NCBI GenBank assembly: GCA_963743035.1 | Contig: CAVUOB010000005.1 | Coordinates: forward strand, 248,001-312,000 | Length of the DNA: 64,000 nt | Direction of reading: 5' to 3' | Source: PALSA-911 sp963743035 | Lineage (GTDB): Bacteria > Pseudomonadota > Alphaproteobacteria > Acetobacterales > Acetobacteraceae | In this document: one piece after another, positions 8,555 to 17,852 of the stretch | How positions within the stretch are numbered: position 1 is the first letter of the stretch | Layout: each line of letters begins with the position of its first letter | The notes under the pieces: generated by a model | The model's input: only the letters and a program-made list of their open reading frames with translations | The model's database searches: none | Told to the model about the DNA's origin: nothing | Translations under genes and position numbers: made by a program

Positions 8555-9499
8555 ATGGAACCGAATCTCATGCCTGCCCCCGGCACCCACCCTGGCATCT
8601 CCCCGGGCATCCCCCTGGGCACGCGATCCCCCACCGGGGGCCCGTCGCGCCGCTATTGGCCCGTCGCCTTCGCGGCCCTGCTGCTGCTGCCGCTGATCGC
8701 CGGCTGCTCGAGCTCCGACGACGACGAGGCGAAGGCAGCCGCCAGCGCCAATGTGCCGCCGGTCGAGGAGCTGTACAATAACGGCCTCGATGCGCTGAAC
8801 CAGAAGCGCTATTCGACCGCGGTGGCGCAGTTCGACCGGGTGGAACAGAACTATCCCTACTCCACCTGGGCGGTGAACGCGCAGCTGATGTCGGGCTACA
8901 CCCAGTACCAGCAGAACAAATACACCGACGCCATCGGCACGCTGGACCATTTCATTCAGCTGCATCCGGCGCACCGCGACATCGCCTATGTCTATTACCT
9001 GCGCGCGCTCTGCTATTACGAGCAGATTGCCGACGTGCAGCGCGACCAGCGGGGCACGGACGAGGCGATGAAGGCGCTGCAGGAAGTGGTCACCCGCTTC
9101 CCCGGCACCCCCTACGCGTCCGACGCAAGGTTCAAGATCGACCTCGCCCGCGACCATCTGGCCGGGCATGAGATGGTGATCGGCCGCTGGTACCAGCGCC
9201 AGCAGCTCTACGCCGCGGCGATCGGCCGCTTCCAGCGCGTGGTCGACGACTACCAGACCACCAACCACGTGCCCGAGGCGCTGCACCGGCTGATCGAGGT
9301 GTATCTCGCGCTCGGCCTGAAGGACCAGGCGCGCAAGACCGCTTCCGTGCTCGGCTACAACTATCCCGGCAGCGTCTGGTACGAGGACAGCTACAACGAC
9401 CTGCTGGATGACAAGCTGGTCAACGCGTCCGGCACCGCCCGCACGGAAGCCGAGCCGCCGCAGGGCTTCTTCAGCCGCGCCTGGAACTCGGTCTTCTAA
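8555..9499 (+). CDS. bamD: outer membrane protein assembly factor BamD
   Basis: Outer-membrane lipoprotein of the BAM complex that folds beta-barrel proteins, 314 residues. The lipobox LIAGC places the lipidated cysteine at residue 51 after a hydrophobic segment (36-49). Tetratricopeptide repeats follow, recognisable in NNGLDALNQKRYSTAVAQFD and the later YQTTNHVPEALHRLIEVYLAL. The N-terminal cytoplasmic segment is unusually long and contains a 12-bp repeat encoding GTHP/GISP/GIPL, so the true start could be the ATG at 8570. Confidence 0.92.
   Translation: MEPNLMPAPGTHPGISPGIPLGTRSPTGGPSRRYWPVAFAALLLLPLIAGCSSSDDDEAKAAASANVPPVEELYNNGLDALNQKRYSTAVAQFDRVEQNYPYSTWAVNAQLMSGYTQYQQNKYTDAIGTLDHFIQLHPAHRDIAYVYYLRALCYYEQIADVQRDQRGTDEAMKALQEVVTRFPGTPYASDARFKIDLARDHLAGHEMVIGRWYQRQQLYAAAIGRFQRVVDDYQTTNHVPEALHRLIEVYLALGLKDQARKTASVLGYNYPGSVWYEDSYNDLLDDKLVNASGTARTEAEPPQGFFSRAWNSVF
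8582..8620 (+). repeat. 12-bp x3 in-frame repeat in the bamD leader
   Basis: Three 12-bp units, each starting GGCA and ending in a C-rich stretch, begin at 8582, 8594 and 8606 and encode GTHP, GISP and GIPL ahead of the signal peptide. Confidence 0.65.
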
Positions 9500-9535
9500 A
9501 CCGGCCGAGCGATCGGCGACGCGACGGAAACCTCG

Positions 9536-11236
9536 ATGCTGACGGCACTCTCCATCCGCGATGTGGTGCTGATCGACAAGCTGGATCTCGGCTTCGGCGC
9601 CGGGCTGACCGTGCTGACCGGGGAAACCGGCGCCGGCAAGTCCATCCTGCTGGACAGCCTGGGTCTGGCGCTGGGCGCGCGCGCCGATATCGGCCTGATC
9701 CGGCGCGGCGCCGAGCAGGCCTCCGTCACCGCCAGCTTCTTTCCGCCCGCCGGCCATCCGGTGGGCGCGCTGCTCGCCGAGCAGGGGCTGGACGCCGAGG
9801 ACGAGATCGTGCTGCGCCGCGTGCTGAGCCGCGACGGGCGATCCCGCGCCTTCCTGAACGACCAGCCGGTCGGGGCCGCGCTGCTGCGCCGGGTCGGCGC
9901 GCTGCTGGTGGAGGTGCAGGGCCAGCACGAGCAGATGGGCCTGGCCGATCCGGTCGGCCATGCCGCGCTGCTCGACGCGTTCGGCGTGGCGGCGAAGCTG
10001 CGCGATGCCGTCGCGGCCGCCTGGCGCGACTGGCGCCGCGCCGCAATCGCGCTGGAGGCGGCGCGCGAGGCGATCGCCGCGGCCCGGCGCGACGAGGAAT
10101 GGCTGCGCCACGCCGTCGATGAACTGGCCCGGCTGTCCCCCCAGCCCGGCGAGGAGGAGGCGCTGGCGATAGAGCGCCAGCGGCTGCAGCAGGGCGAGCG
10201 CCGGGCGGAGGCCATCGCCTCGGCGCTGTCCGAACTCACGCCGCGCGACCGCCGCGGCGCCGGCCCGGCCGCGGCGCTGCGCGCCGCCGCCCGGGCATTG
10301 GGCAAGCTGATCGGACCGAACGAGGCGGAGGGCGCCCCCGAGAACCCCGCCGGCCCCGCCATGGCCGCGCTGGAGCGCGCCGAGGAGGCGCTGGCGGAGG
10401 CGGAGACGCTGCTGTCGCGCCTGGCCGCCGAGGCCGATGCCGATCCGCGCCTGCTGGAACAGGCGGAGGAGCGGCTGTTCGCGCTGCGCGCCGCCGCCCG
10501 CAAGCACAATATCGCCGTCGCCGAGCTGCCCGGCCTGCTCGATACGCTGTCCGCCCGGCTCGCGGCGCTGGACACCGGCACCGTCGAGATCGCCGCGCTG
10601 GAACAGACCGCCGCCAGTGCGCGCGCGGCCTATGGCACCGCCGCCAAGGCGCTGTCGGAAGCCCGCCGCGCCGCCGCCGGCAAGCTGGAGCGCGCGGTGG
10701 CCCGCGAGCTGCCGCCGCTCCGGCTGGACAAGGCGCGCTTCGTCGCCGAGGTGGCGCCGCTGCCGGAGGCGGAGTGGAACGCCGCCGGCGCGGACGCCGT
10801 GCGCTTCCTGATCGCCACCAACCCGGGCCAGGAGCCGGGGCCACTGGCAAAGATCGCCTCGGGCGGGGAGCTGTCGCGGCTGATGCTGGCGCTGAAGGTG
10901 GTGCTGTCGCACGGCTCCGCGGTGCCGACGCTGGTGTTCGACGAGGTGGACAGCGGCATCGGCGGCGCCACCGCCGCGGCCGTCGGCGAGCGCATCGCGC
11001 GCGTGGCCGAGCGCGTGCAGGTGCTGGTCGTCACCCATTCGCCGCAGGTCGCTGCCCGAGGGGTTGCGCATCTGCGCGTTGCCAAGCAGGAGGCCAAGGG
11101 CCGCACCGCGACGCTGGTGGACGTGCTGACGATCCCGGACCGGCGCGAGGAGATCGCGCGGATGCTGGCGGGCGAGATCATCACCGAATCGGCCCGCGCC
11201 GCGGCCGACGACCTGCTCGGAGCCCGGCTGATATGA
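9536..11236 (+). CDS. recN: DNA repair protein RecN
   Basis: SMC-like ATPase involved in double-strand break repair, 566 residues. The Walker A motif GETGAGKS is at 29-36, a central Ala/Glu/Arg-rich coiled coil runs over about 150-360, and the ABC signature SGGELSRLMLALK is followed by Walker B FDEVDSGIGG near 470. The ATG at 9536 is the first plausible start. The stop overlaps the ligA start (ATGA), so the two repair genes are coupled. No LexA box is visible upstream. Confidence 0.96.
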   Translation: MLTALSIRDVVLIDKLDLGFGAGLTVLTGETGAGKSILLDSLGLALGARADIGLIRRGAEQASVTASFFPPAGHPVGALLAEQGLDAEDEIVLRRVLSRDGRSRAFLNDQPVGAALLRRVGALLVEVQGQHEQMGLADPVGHAALLDAFGVAAKLRDAVAAAWRDWRRAAIALEAAREAIAAARRDEEWLRHAVDELARLSPQPGEEEALAIERQRLQQGERRAEAIASALSELTPRDRRGAGPAAALRAAARALGKLIGPNEAEGAPENPAGPAMAALERAEEALAEAETLLSRLAAEADADPRLLEQAEERLFALRAAARKHNIAVAELPGLLDTLSARLAALDTGTVEIAALEQTAASARAAYGTAAKALSEARRAAAGKLERAVARELPPLRLDKARFVAEVAPLPEAEWNAAGADAVRFLIATNPGQEPGPLAKIASGGELSRLMLALKVVLSHGSAVPTLVFDEVDSGIGGATAAAVGERIARVAERVQVLVVTHSPQVAARGVAHLRVAKQEAKGRTATLVDVLTIPDRREEIARMLAGEIITESARAAADDLLGARLI

Positions 11237-13338
11237 GCACAGCTGATAGGAGCACACCGGTCGACGACCTGACCCGATCCGAGGCCGAGGCCGAACTGGC
11301 TAGCCTGGCGGCGGAGATCGCGCGCCACGACCGGGCCTATCACGAACGCGACGCGCCGGTGATCACCGACGCCGAATACGACGCGCTGCGCCGGCGCAAC
11401 AGCGCCATCGAGGCGCGCTTCCCCGACCTGATCCGCCCCGACAGCCCGAGCCGGCGCATCGGCGCCGCGCCCGAGAGCGGTTTCGCCAAGTTGCGCCACC
11501 GCGTGCCGATGCTCTCGCTCGACAATGCCTTCGACGCCGGCGAGTTCGAGGAGTTCTGCGCCCGCGCCCGCCGCTTCCTGGGATTGCCGGCGGATGCGCC
11601 GATGCCGATGGTCGGCGAGCCGAAGATCGACGGGCTGTCGATCAACCTCACCTATGAGAACGGCCGGCTGCGCCGCGCCGCCACCCGCGGCGACGGCGCC
11701 GAGGGCGAGGACGTCACCGCCAATGTCCGCACCATCGCCTCGGTGCCGCAGGTGCTGAAGGGCAAGGCCCCAGCGCTGCCCATTCCTTCACTGATCGAGA
11801 TCCGCGGCGAGGTGTTCATGTCCAAGGCGGATTTCCTCGCCCTGAACGAGGCCCAGGCGGAAGCCGGCCAGAAGATCTTCGCCAATCCCCGCAACGCCGC
11901 CGCCGGCAGCCTGCGCCAGCTCGACCCCGCCATCACTGCCGCCCGGCCGCTGTCGCTGTTCGCCTATGCCATGGGCGAGGCGAGCGAGGCGCCGGCGGAG
12001 ACGCATTGGGGCTATCTGGAGCGGCTGCGCCACTGGGGCTTCGCCGTCAACGAGCTGTCCAGCCGGCTGGCCGGGCCGGAGGAGGCGGAGGCCTTCCAGG
12101 CCCGGATGGGCCTGGAGCGCGCCGGCCTCGGCTACGACATCGACGGCGTGGTCTACAAGATCGACGATCTCGGGCTGCAGCGCCGGCTCGGCTTCGTCGG
12201 CCGCGCGCCGCGCTGGGCGATCGCCTGGAAGTTCCCGGCCGAACAGGCCATCACGACGCTGAAGGAGATCCGCATCCAGGTCGGCCGCACCGGCGCGCTG
12301 ACGCCGGTCGCGGAGCTGGAGCCGGTGAATGTCGGCGGCGTGCTGGTCTCGCGCGCCACGCTGCACAACGAGGACGAGATCGCCCGCCGGGATGTGCGCG
12401 TCGGCGACACCGTGGTGCTGCAGCGGGCCGGCGACGTGATCCCGCAGATCCTGTCGGTGATCCTGGAACGCCGCCCCGCCGGCACGGTGGCATGGCAGCC
12501 GCCCGGGCACTGCCCGGTCTGCGGCAGCCTGGCCATCCGCCCGCCCGGGGAGGTGGTGCGCCGCTGCACCGGCGGGCTGATCTGCTCGGCGCAGCTGGTC
12601 GAGCGTCTCATCCATTTCGTCTCCCGCCTGGCCTTCGACATCGATGGCCTCGGCGAGAAATCCATCCGCGAGTTCTTCGACCTCGGCTGGCTGCATTCCC
12701 CCGTCGACATCTTCCGCCTGCCGGCGCGCGAGGCGGAGATCGCCGAACGCGAGGGCTGGGGCGCGCTGTCGGCGCAGAACCTGGTCCGCGCCATCGAGGC
12801 CAGGCGCCGGATCCCGCTGGCGCGCTTCATCTACGCCCTTGGCATCCGCCGCATCGGCGAGGCCAACGCGAAGCTGCTGGCCCGCCATTACACCAGCTTC
12901 GCCAACTGGCGCGCGCAGATGCTGGCCGCCACCACCATCGGCTCGGAGGCGCGCAGCACGCTCGGCAACATCATCGGCATCGGCCCGGCGATCGCCGAGG
13001 AGCTGGTGGAGTTCTTCATGGAGCCGCGCAACCGCGCGACGCTGGACGAGCTGGCCGGGTTGCTCGCGATCGAGGACGAGACGGCGCCGGAGACCGCGGG
13101 GGACAGCGAGATCGCCGGCAAGGTGGTGGTGTTCACCGGCAGCCTGGAGACCATGACCCGCCCCGAGGCCAAGGCCCGCGCCGAGGCCCTGGGCGCGAAG
13201 GTCACCGACAGCGTGTCGAAGAAGACCGACCTCGTGGTGCTCGGCGCCGATGCCGGATCCAAGGCCAGGCGCGCCGCCGAGCTCGGCGTGCGCACGGTCA
13301 CGGAAGCGGAATGGCGGGGGTTGGCGGGGTTGGACTGA
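11233..13338 (+). CDS. ligA: NAD-dependent DNA ligase LigA
   Basis: Replicative ligase that seals nicks using NAD+, 701 residues. The order is: the NAD-binding Ia domain (near HDRAYHERDAPVITDAEYD), the adenylation domain with nucleophilic Lys131 in EPKIDG, the OB fold, a four-cysteine zinc finger (CPVC...RRCTGGLIC, near 426-450), helix-hairpin-helix repeats and a C-terminal BRCT domain (from about 621). The start was chosen because it overlaps the recN stop and gives the normal N-terminus. Confidence 0.97.
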   Translation: MSTADRSTPVDDLTRSEAEAELASLAAEIARHDRAYHERDAPVITDAEYDALRRRNSAIEARFPDLIRPDSPSRRIGAAPESGFAKLRHRVPMLSLDNAFDAGEFEEFCARARRFLGLPADAPMPMVGEPKIDGLSINLTYENGRLRRAATRGDGAEGEDVTANVRTIASVPQVLKGKAPALPIPSLIEIRGEVFMSKADFLALNEAQAEAGQKIFANPRNAAAGSLRQLDPAITAARPLSLFAYAMGEASEAPAETHWGYLERLRHWGFAVNELSSRLAGPEEAEAFQARMGLERAGLGYDIDGVVYKIDDLGLQRRLGFVGRAPRWAIAWKFPAEQAITTLKEIRIQVGRTGALTPVAELEPVNVGGVLVSRATLHNEDEIARRDVRVGDTVVLQRAGDVIPQILSVILERRPAGTVAWQPPGHCPVCGSLAIRPPGEVVRRCTGGLICSAQLVERLIHFVSRLAFDIDGLGEKSIREFFDLGWLHSPVDIFRLPAREAEIAEREGWGALSAQNLVRAIEARRRIPLARFIYALGIRRIGEANAKLLARHYTSFANWRAQMLAATTIGSEARSTLGNIIGIGPAIAEELVEFFMEPRNRATLDELAGLLAIEDETAPETAGDSEIAGKVVVFTGSLETMTRPEAKARAEALGAKVTDSVSKKTDLVVLGADAGSKARRAAELGVRTVTEAEWRGLAGLD

Positions 13339-13363
13339 GCGGCTGGCCGGGGATCGTGCCCTT

Positions 13364-13444
13364 CCCCCTCACCCGTTCGCTGCGCTCACTTCCCTCTCCC
13401 GCAAGCGGGAGAGGGTGCCAAGCGTAGGGAGGCGGGTGAGGGGG
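13364..13444. repeat. nested inverted repeat after ligA
   Basis: An outer 12-bp inverted repeat (13364-13375 with 13433-13444) encloses an inner hairpin CCCTCTCCC-GCAAGC-GGGAGAGGG (13392-13415). A related sequence occurs at 54827-54897, so this is probably a dispersed intergenic palindrome that may also act as a terminator. Confidence 0.7.
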
Positions 13445-13507
13445 CGGCGTTGCATGGCTGCCGGCTAGCCGTGGTTAGGCATGTCGAATTTGACCTAGGG
13501 CATTTCA

Positions 13508-14986
13508 GTGACCGGAACGATCGCGGCTTTGGCTCTGTCCTTCCTGGAGCGCTATACCTCGCTGGCGCTGGGCGTCGCCTCGACGATGGTGCTCGCGCGG
13601 ATCCTGACGCCGGAAGACACCGGGCTGTTCTCGATCGGCGTGGCGCTGACGCTGCTGATCGCCCAGTTCCGTGATTTCGGGGTGGCGACGTTCCTGATCC
13701 AAGAAGTCGACCTCACCGACGAGAAGTTCCGCACCGCGCTCGGCATCAGCATGATCACCTCGCTGGTGATCATGGCCGCCATCATGCTGGGCAGCGTCTG
13801 GGCGGGCGAATTCTACCACCAGCCGGGCGTGACCCGGGTCATGCTGGTGACCACGCTGAGCTTCCTGGTATTGCCGTTCAATTCGATCGTCATGGTCTGG
13901 CTGCGCCGGCAGATGCGGTTCCAGGCGCTGTACCAGATGACCGTGGCCGGCGCGGTGTGCCATGCCGCCACCGGGGTGTGCCTGGCGCTGCTCGGCTTCG
14001 GCTATATGAGCCTGGCCTGGGCCACCGTGGCGAATAATTTCGGCACCGCCGCGGTCGCCTTCCTGTACCGTCCGCGGCAGTATTCCTATGTCCCCTCGCT
14101 CAAGGCATGGCGGCGGATCGCCTCCTTCGGCGTCTATTCGACCATCGGCAATATCTGCCAGGAGATCACGCCGCGATCGGCGGACCTGTTCATCGGCCGC
14201 GCGCTGGGCATCGCCGCCGTCGGGCAGTTCAGCCGCGCCAACGGGCTGGTGTCGCTGATCAACCAGAGCCTGATCTCCGGCATCATGCCGGTGGCGCTGT
14301 CGGTGTTCGCGCTGAAGCGGCGGGCCGGGGAAGCGATCGGCGAGGCCTATCTGAACGGGCTCGGCATGCTGACGGTGGTGGCCTGGCCGGCCTTCGCGTT
14401 CCTGGGGCTGATGACCTTTCCGCTGATCCGCATCCTGTTCGGCGATCAATGGGACATCGCGGTCGAGCCGGCCCGCCTGGTCTCGGTGGCGGCCATGGTT
14501 TCCTGCCTGACCGTGCTACACCCGACCGTGTACCAGGCCACCGGGGCGATGCGCCAGCGCATGAACGTGCAGATCCTGGTCACGCCGGCCAGGCTGGCGG
14601 TGCTGTTCGTCACCGCGCAGTTCGGTCTGGCGGCGGTCGCGGCCGGCACCATCCTGAACGCGCTGATCGAGTTCCTCCCCTCCCAGCTGGCGATGAACCG
14701 GATCATCGGCACGGGGCTCGCGGACCTGTTCGCCGCCACCTGGAAGAGCCTGCTGGCCACGCTGGCCAGCGCGGTGGCGCCGGTGCTGGTGCTGATCTAC
14801 CTGCCGCCGACGGCGCAGGATCTGTGGGCGCCGGTGATCCTGGCCGGGATCGGCACCGGGGCCGCGTGGCTGGCGGCGCTGTTCCTGCTGGCGCACCCGA
14901 TGGCCGGGGAGATGCTGCGCCTGCTCGGCCATGGCCAGCGGCTGACGCTGGCGGCGCTGCCCCGGGTGTGGTCGTCGCGCAAATAG
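13508..14986 (+). CDS. polysaccharide flippase / Wzx-like exporter
   Basis: Integral membrane protein of the MATE/MVF polysaccharide transporter class, 492 residues with about 12-14 hydrophobic helices. The N-terminal region LTPEDTGLFSIGVALTLLIAQFRDFGVATFLIQ resembles lipopolysaccharide exporters of the WzxC type. It starts with GTG at 13508. No glycosyltransferase or polymerase genes adjoin it, so the substrate cannot be inferred. Flanked by an intergenic palindrome upstream and a small unknown gene downstream. Confidence 0.8.
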   Translation: MTGTIAALALSFLERYTSLALGVASTMVLARILTPEDTGLFSIGVALTLLIAQFRDFGVATFLIQEVDLTDEKFRTALGISMITSLVIMAAIMLGSVWAGEFYHQPGVTRVMLVTTLSFLVLPFNSIVMVWLRRQMRFQALYQMTVAGAVCHAATGVCLALLGFGYMSLAWATVANNFGTAAVAFLYRPRQYSYVPSLKAWRRIASFGVYSTIGNICQEITPRSADLFIGRALGIAAVGQFSRANGLVSLINQSLISGIMPVALSVFALKRRAGEAIGEAYLNGLGMLTVVAWPAFAFLGLMTFPLIRILFGDQWDIAVEPARLVSVAAMVSCLTVLHPTVYQATGAMRQRMNVQILVTPARLAVLFVTAQFGLAAVAAGTILNALIEFLPSQLAMNRIIGTGLADLFAATWKSLLATLASAVAPVLVLIYLPPTAQDLWAPVILAGIGTGAAWLAALFLLAHPMAGEMLRLLGHGQRLTLAALPRVWSSRK

Positions 14987-15126
14987 CGCCGGGCTTTTGC
15001 CGGATCGCTTTATGCCGTCTTGATGCCCGGCGGCGCCGGTCCGGATGGAGGCCTTATGCGTGCCGGGGGCAGGATCGCGCCATGCCCGGCGCGTCCCTGA
15101 CGCGCCGGCCGTGCAGGACCCGGACC

Positions 15127-15333
15127 ATGCGTGTCATCGAAATTGCCGTGAAGGCCCTATTCATCGCCGCGTTCGTCGCGCTGGGATCGGCGATCGTGCG
15201 CAACATCACCGACGCCCTGACCCTCGCCGTGGGCCATGTGCCGCCTGGCCTGACCGTCCATGACGCGGCCACGCATGACCCTGCGACAGCATGGCGGCGG
15301 ACGGCGGCGGACATCGTCTACAAGACCTTCTGA
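15127..15333 (+). CDS. small hypothetical protein
   Basis: Predicted 68-residue protein beginning MRVIEIAVKALFIAAFVALG, with one hydrophobic segment (about 5-22) followed by a polar C-terminal half. An in-frame ATG at 15082 would add 15 arginine-rich residues. I recognise no family. It lies between the flippase and the SOS operon, on the same strand. It could be a small membrane or exported protein; it could also be non-coding. Confidence 0.45.
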   Translation: MRVIEIAVKALFIAAFVALGSAIVRNITDALTLAVGHVPPGLTVHDAATHDPATAWRRTAADIVYKTF

Positions 15334-15375
15334 GCGGCCGCAGAGCCTGAGGCTTTTCCATTACCGACGCTGGCG

Positions 15376-15425
15376 TTGACTCTGGCGTTGACTCTGGCGG
15401 GCAGGATGGGGAACAAATGGGGAAC
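15376..15425 (+). promoter_or_regulatory. LexA operator and -35 region of the imuA promoter
   Basis: GAAC-AAATGGG-GAAC at 15411-15425 matches exactly the alphaproteobacterial LexA box (GTTC-N7-GTTC read on the other strand). It lies 9 bases before the imuA start. A TTGACT -35-like hexamer occurs twice upstream (15376 and 15388) within a duplicated 12-bp unit; the second is 17 bases before the operator. LexA bound here should occlude the promoter until DNA damage. Confidence 0.85.
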
Positions 15426-15433
15426 ATATTCCC

Positions 15434-16273
15434 ATGCGCCCGCCCTTCCCCCTTGTCCGTCCTCCGGTCCGCCCGGAGCCGGACATTTCCCCCTTTTCGC
15501 CCGGCACGGCCAGGCTGCGTACGGGGCTGCCCGCACCACCTGCCTTGCCGCCGCATCTGGCGGCGCTGCGCGACAATTTCCGCCCGCGCCGGTTCGCCAG
15601 CCTGGCCTTCGGCGATCCGCGGATCGACACGCATCTGCCCGGCGGCGGGCTGGCGCTCGGCCAGCTGCATGAAATCGGCGGCGCCGGCGTGGACAGCGAG
15701 ACCGGCGCCCTGCCCGCCGGTTTCGCCGCCTCATTGGCGGGACGGATCGGCGGCGACAGGCCGGTCTTCTGGATCGCTCCGCGGCCCGACCTCTATCCGC
15801 ATGGCCTGCCCGGCTTCGGCCTGGATCCGGCGCGGCTGGTGCTGGTCCGGCCGGACGACAGCGACGCCACCCTGGCGGCGATGGAGACCGTCTTGCGCGA
15901 AGGCGGCGCCGGAGTGGTGATCGGGGAGGTGGAAACGCTCGACCGCGTCGCCTCCCGCCGGCTGGTGCTGGCCTGCCTGCGCCACGGCACCACCTGCCTG
16001 GCGCTGCGCCGCTGGCCGTACGGCCGCCGGACCGGGGACCGCGACACCAGCCTGGCCGCCACGCGCTGGCGGCTCAGCCCGGTGCCGAGCGAGCGGGAGG
16101 GACGCGAACCCGGCCCGCCGCGCTGGAGGCTGGCGCTGACCCAGGCCCGCGGCGGCATTCCCGGCGAATGGATTGTGCAAGCAGGAGAAAGCGAAGATGC
16201 GACGCATCCTGTCCGTGTGGTTGCCCTATTGGCCGATCCTCCGGCTGCGGCAGGAAGCTCCCTCGCCGGATAG
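15434..16273 (+). CDS. imuA: SOS mutagenesis protein ImuA
   Basis: RecA-like accessory protein of the ImuA-ImuB-DnaE2 translesion mutasome, 279 residues. The segment RIDTHLPGGGLALGQLHEIGG and the later PVFWIAPRPDLYPHGLPGFGLDPARLVLV are characteristic of the family. It is first in the operon, directly behind the LexA operator. It overlaps imuB by 77 bases, a common arrangement in this cassette. It starts at the first ATG after the operator. Confidence 0.9.
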   Translation: MRPPFPLVRPPVRPEPDISPFSPGTARLRTGLPAPPALPPHLAALRDNFRPRRFASLAFGDPRIDTHLPGGGLALGQLHEIGGAGVDSETGALPAGFAASLAGRIGGDRPVFWIAPRPDLYPHGLPGFGLDPARLVLVRPDDSDATLAAMETVLREGGAGVVIGEVETLDRVASRRLVLACLRHGTTCLALRRWPYGRRTGDRDTSLAATRWRLSPVPSEREGREPGPPRWRLALTQARGGIPGEWIVQAGESEDATHPVRVVALLADPPAAAGSSLAG

Positions 16274-17852
16274 GCCGCCAGATGAACCTGTTGAACCTGT
16301 GGTCACGGTCGAGGCCATCCGCGGCGTGCGCCGCCTGGCCGCCATCGGGCCGGACGCGGCGGCGCAGGGGCTGAGCGTCGGCCAGAACCTGGCCGATGCC
16401 CGTGCCCTCTGTCCCGGGCTGATCGCGCGCGACACCGATCCGGAGGCGGATGCGGCCGCGCTGGCCGGCCTCGCCGCCTGGTGCGAGCGCTACACGCCGC
16501 TCGCCGCCGCCGATGTTGCGGATACCACCGGGGAATACGGGGTCTGGCTGGACATCACCGGCTGCGCCCATCTGTTCGGCGGCGAAGCGGCATTGGCGCG
16601 GGACCTGCAAACCAGGCTGTCACGCAATGGCCTGCTCCGCCGCATCGCCATCGCCGGCACGCCCGGCGCCGCCTGGGCGCTGTCGCACGCGGCCACCACC
16701 GGAACCTGCCACATCCTGCCCTCCGGCCAGGAACGGGACGCACTGGAAAAACTGCCGATTTCGCTGCTGCGGCTCGATCCGTCCGTCACCGCCGGGCTGC
16801 GCCGCCTGGGCCTGCGCCGGATCGGCGAGCTTGCCCGCATTCCCCGCGGCGAGATCACCGCCCGCTTCGGTGGCCAGCCGATGCTGCGGCTGGACCAGGC
16901 GCTGGGTGCTGCGGAGGAAGCGATCGCCTGGCCCCGGCCGCCGGCGCCGTTCACCGAGCGGCTGGATTTCCCCGAGCCGATCGGCACGCCGGAGGATCTC
17001 GCCCGGGCGCTCGACATCCTGACGCCGCGGCTCTGCGCGCGCCTGGCCGCCAAGGATCTGGGCGCGCATTGCATCGCCGCGTTGTTTTTCCGCCTCGACA
17101 ACACGCGCCAGCGCATCGCTGTCAGCACCGCGCTGCCCTCGCACGAGGCGGCCTATCTGGCCAGGTTACTGCGCGCGCAGCTGGAGCGGATCGATCCCGG
17201 CTTCGGCATCGAGGCCGTGCTTCTCCATGCCGAGGAGACCGCCGCCCTGGCGGCGCCGCAGGCCGGTTTTGCCGACATCGCCGCCAGCCAGGAGGCTTCC
17301 CGGCTGTCGACCGCGATCGACCGGCTGGCCAACCGGCTCGGCCAAGGCCGGGTCTGGCGTGTCGCCCCGCGCGCCAGCCACGTGCCGGAACGGGCGGTGC
17401 AGCAGGTTCCACCGCTGCAAAGCCAGCCTTCCTGGATCAACGACCCCACTGCCCCGCGCCCGATCCGCCTGCTGCGCATGCCCGAGCCGGTCGAGGTCAC
17501 CGCCCCCGTGCCCGACGATCCCCCGCTGCTGTTCCGCTGGCGCCGCCGCCTGCATCGCGTACGCGCCGCCGCCGGGCCCGAACGTATCGCCGCGGAGTGG
17601 TGGCGTCCCCGCGGCAGCGCCGAAGGCGTGCGAGCGGGAGACAATCGCGGCAGCGCCGAAGGCGTGCGAGCGGCGGACAACCGCGGCAGCGAAGCGCGAG
17701 CAGCAGAAGACATCCTTTCTTCGGAAACCGACCGCATCCGCGACTACTACCGGGTGGAGGATACCGAGGGCGCCCGCTTCTGGCTGTTCCGCACCGGGCT
17801 GCATGGCGGCGGCAGGGTCCCGCGCTGGTACCTGCACGGATTGTTCCCGTGA
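16197..17852 (+). CDS. imuB: Y-family polymerase-like protein ImuB
   Basis: Catalytically inactive Y-family polymerase relative that bridges DnaE2 and the beta clamp, 551 residues. The start MRRILSVWLPYWPILRL is typical and is preceded by AGGAGA. The palm segment reads GVWLDITGCAHLFGGE, without the SxDE active-site pair of true Y-family polymerases. The C-terminal region carries an inserted repeat (about residues 472-507) encoded by two 36-bp units plus a partial third. The stop overlaps the dnaE2 start (GTGA). Confidence 0.92.
   Translation: MRRILSVWLPYWPILRLRQEAPSPDRPPDEPVEPVVTVEAIRGVRRLAAIGPDAAAQGLSVGQNLADARALCPGLIARDTDPEADAAALAGLAAWCERYTPLAAADVADTTGEYGVWLDITGCAHLFGGEAALARDLQTRLSRNGLLRRIAIAGTPGAAWALSHAATTGTCHILPSGQERDALEKLPISLLRLDPSVTAGLRRLGLRRIGELARIPRGEITARFGGQPMLRLDQALGAAEEAIAWPRPPAPFTERLDFPEPIGTPEDLARALDILTPRLCARLAAKDLGAHCIAALFFRLDNTRQRIAVSTALPSHEAAYLARLLRAQLERIDPGFGIEAVLLHAEETAALAAPQAGFADIAASQEASRLSTAIDRLANRLGQGRVWRVAPRASHVPERAVQQVPPLQSQPSWINDPTAPRPIRLLRMPEPVEVTAPVPDDPPLLFRWRRRLHRVRAAAGPERIAAEWWRPRGSAEGVRAGDNRGSAEGVRAADNRGSEARAAEDILSSETDRIRDYYRVEDTEGARFWLFRTGLHGGGRVPRWYLHGLFP
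17611..17704 (+). repeat. 36-bp in-frame repeat in imuB
   Basis: Two 36-bp units (17611-17646 and 17647-17682) and a partial third encode RGSAEGVRAGDN/RGSAEGVRAADN/RGSEARA. The partial third contains GCGGCAGCGAAGCGCGAGC, which also occurs, inverted, in the intergenic array at 35325-35424. Confidence 0.85.

Noticed and set aside
12006..13427. Long reading frames overlapping ligA and many other genes on other frames
   Set aside because: They arise from high GC content, are rich in Arg/Ala/Gly/Pro and show no recognisable domain; the overlapped genes have clear families.
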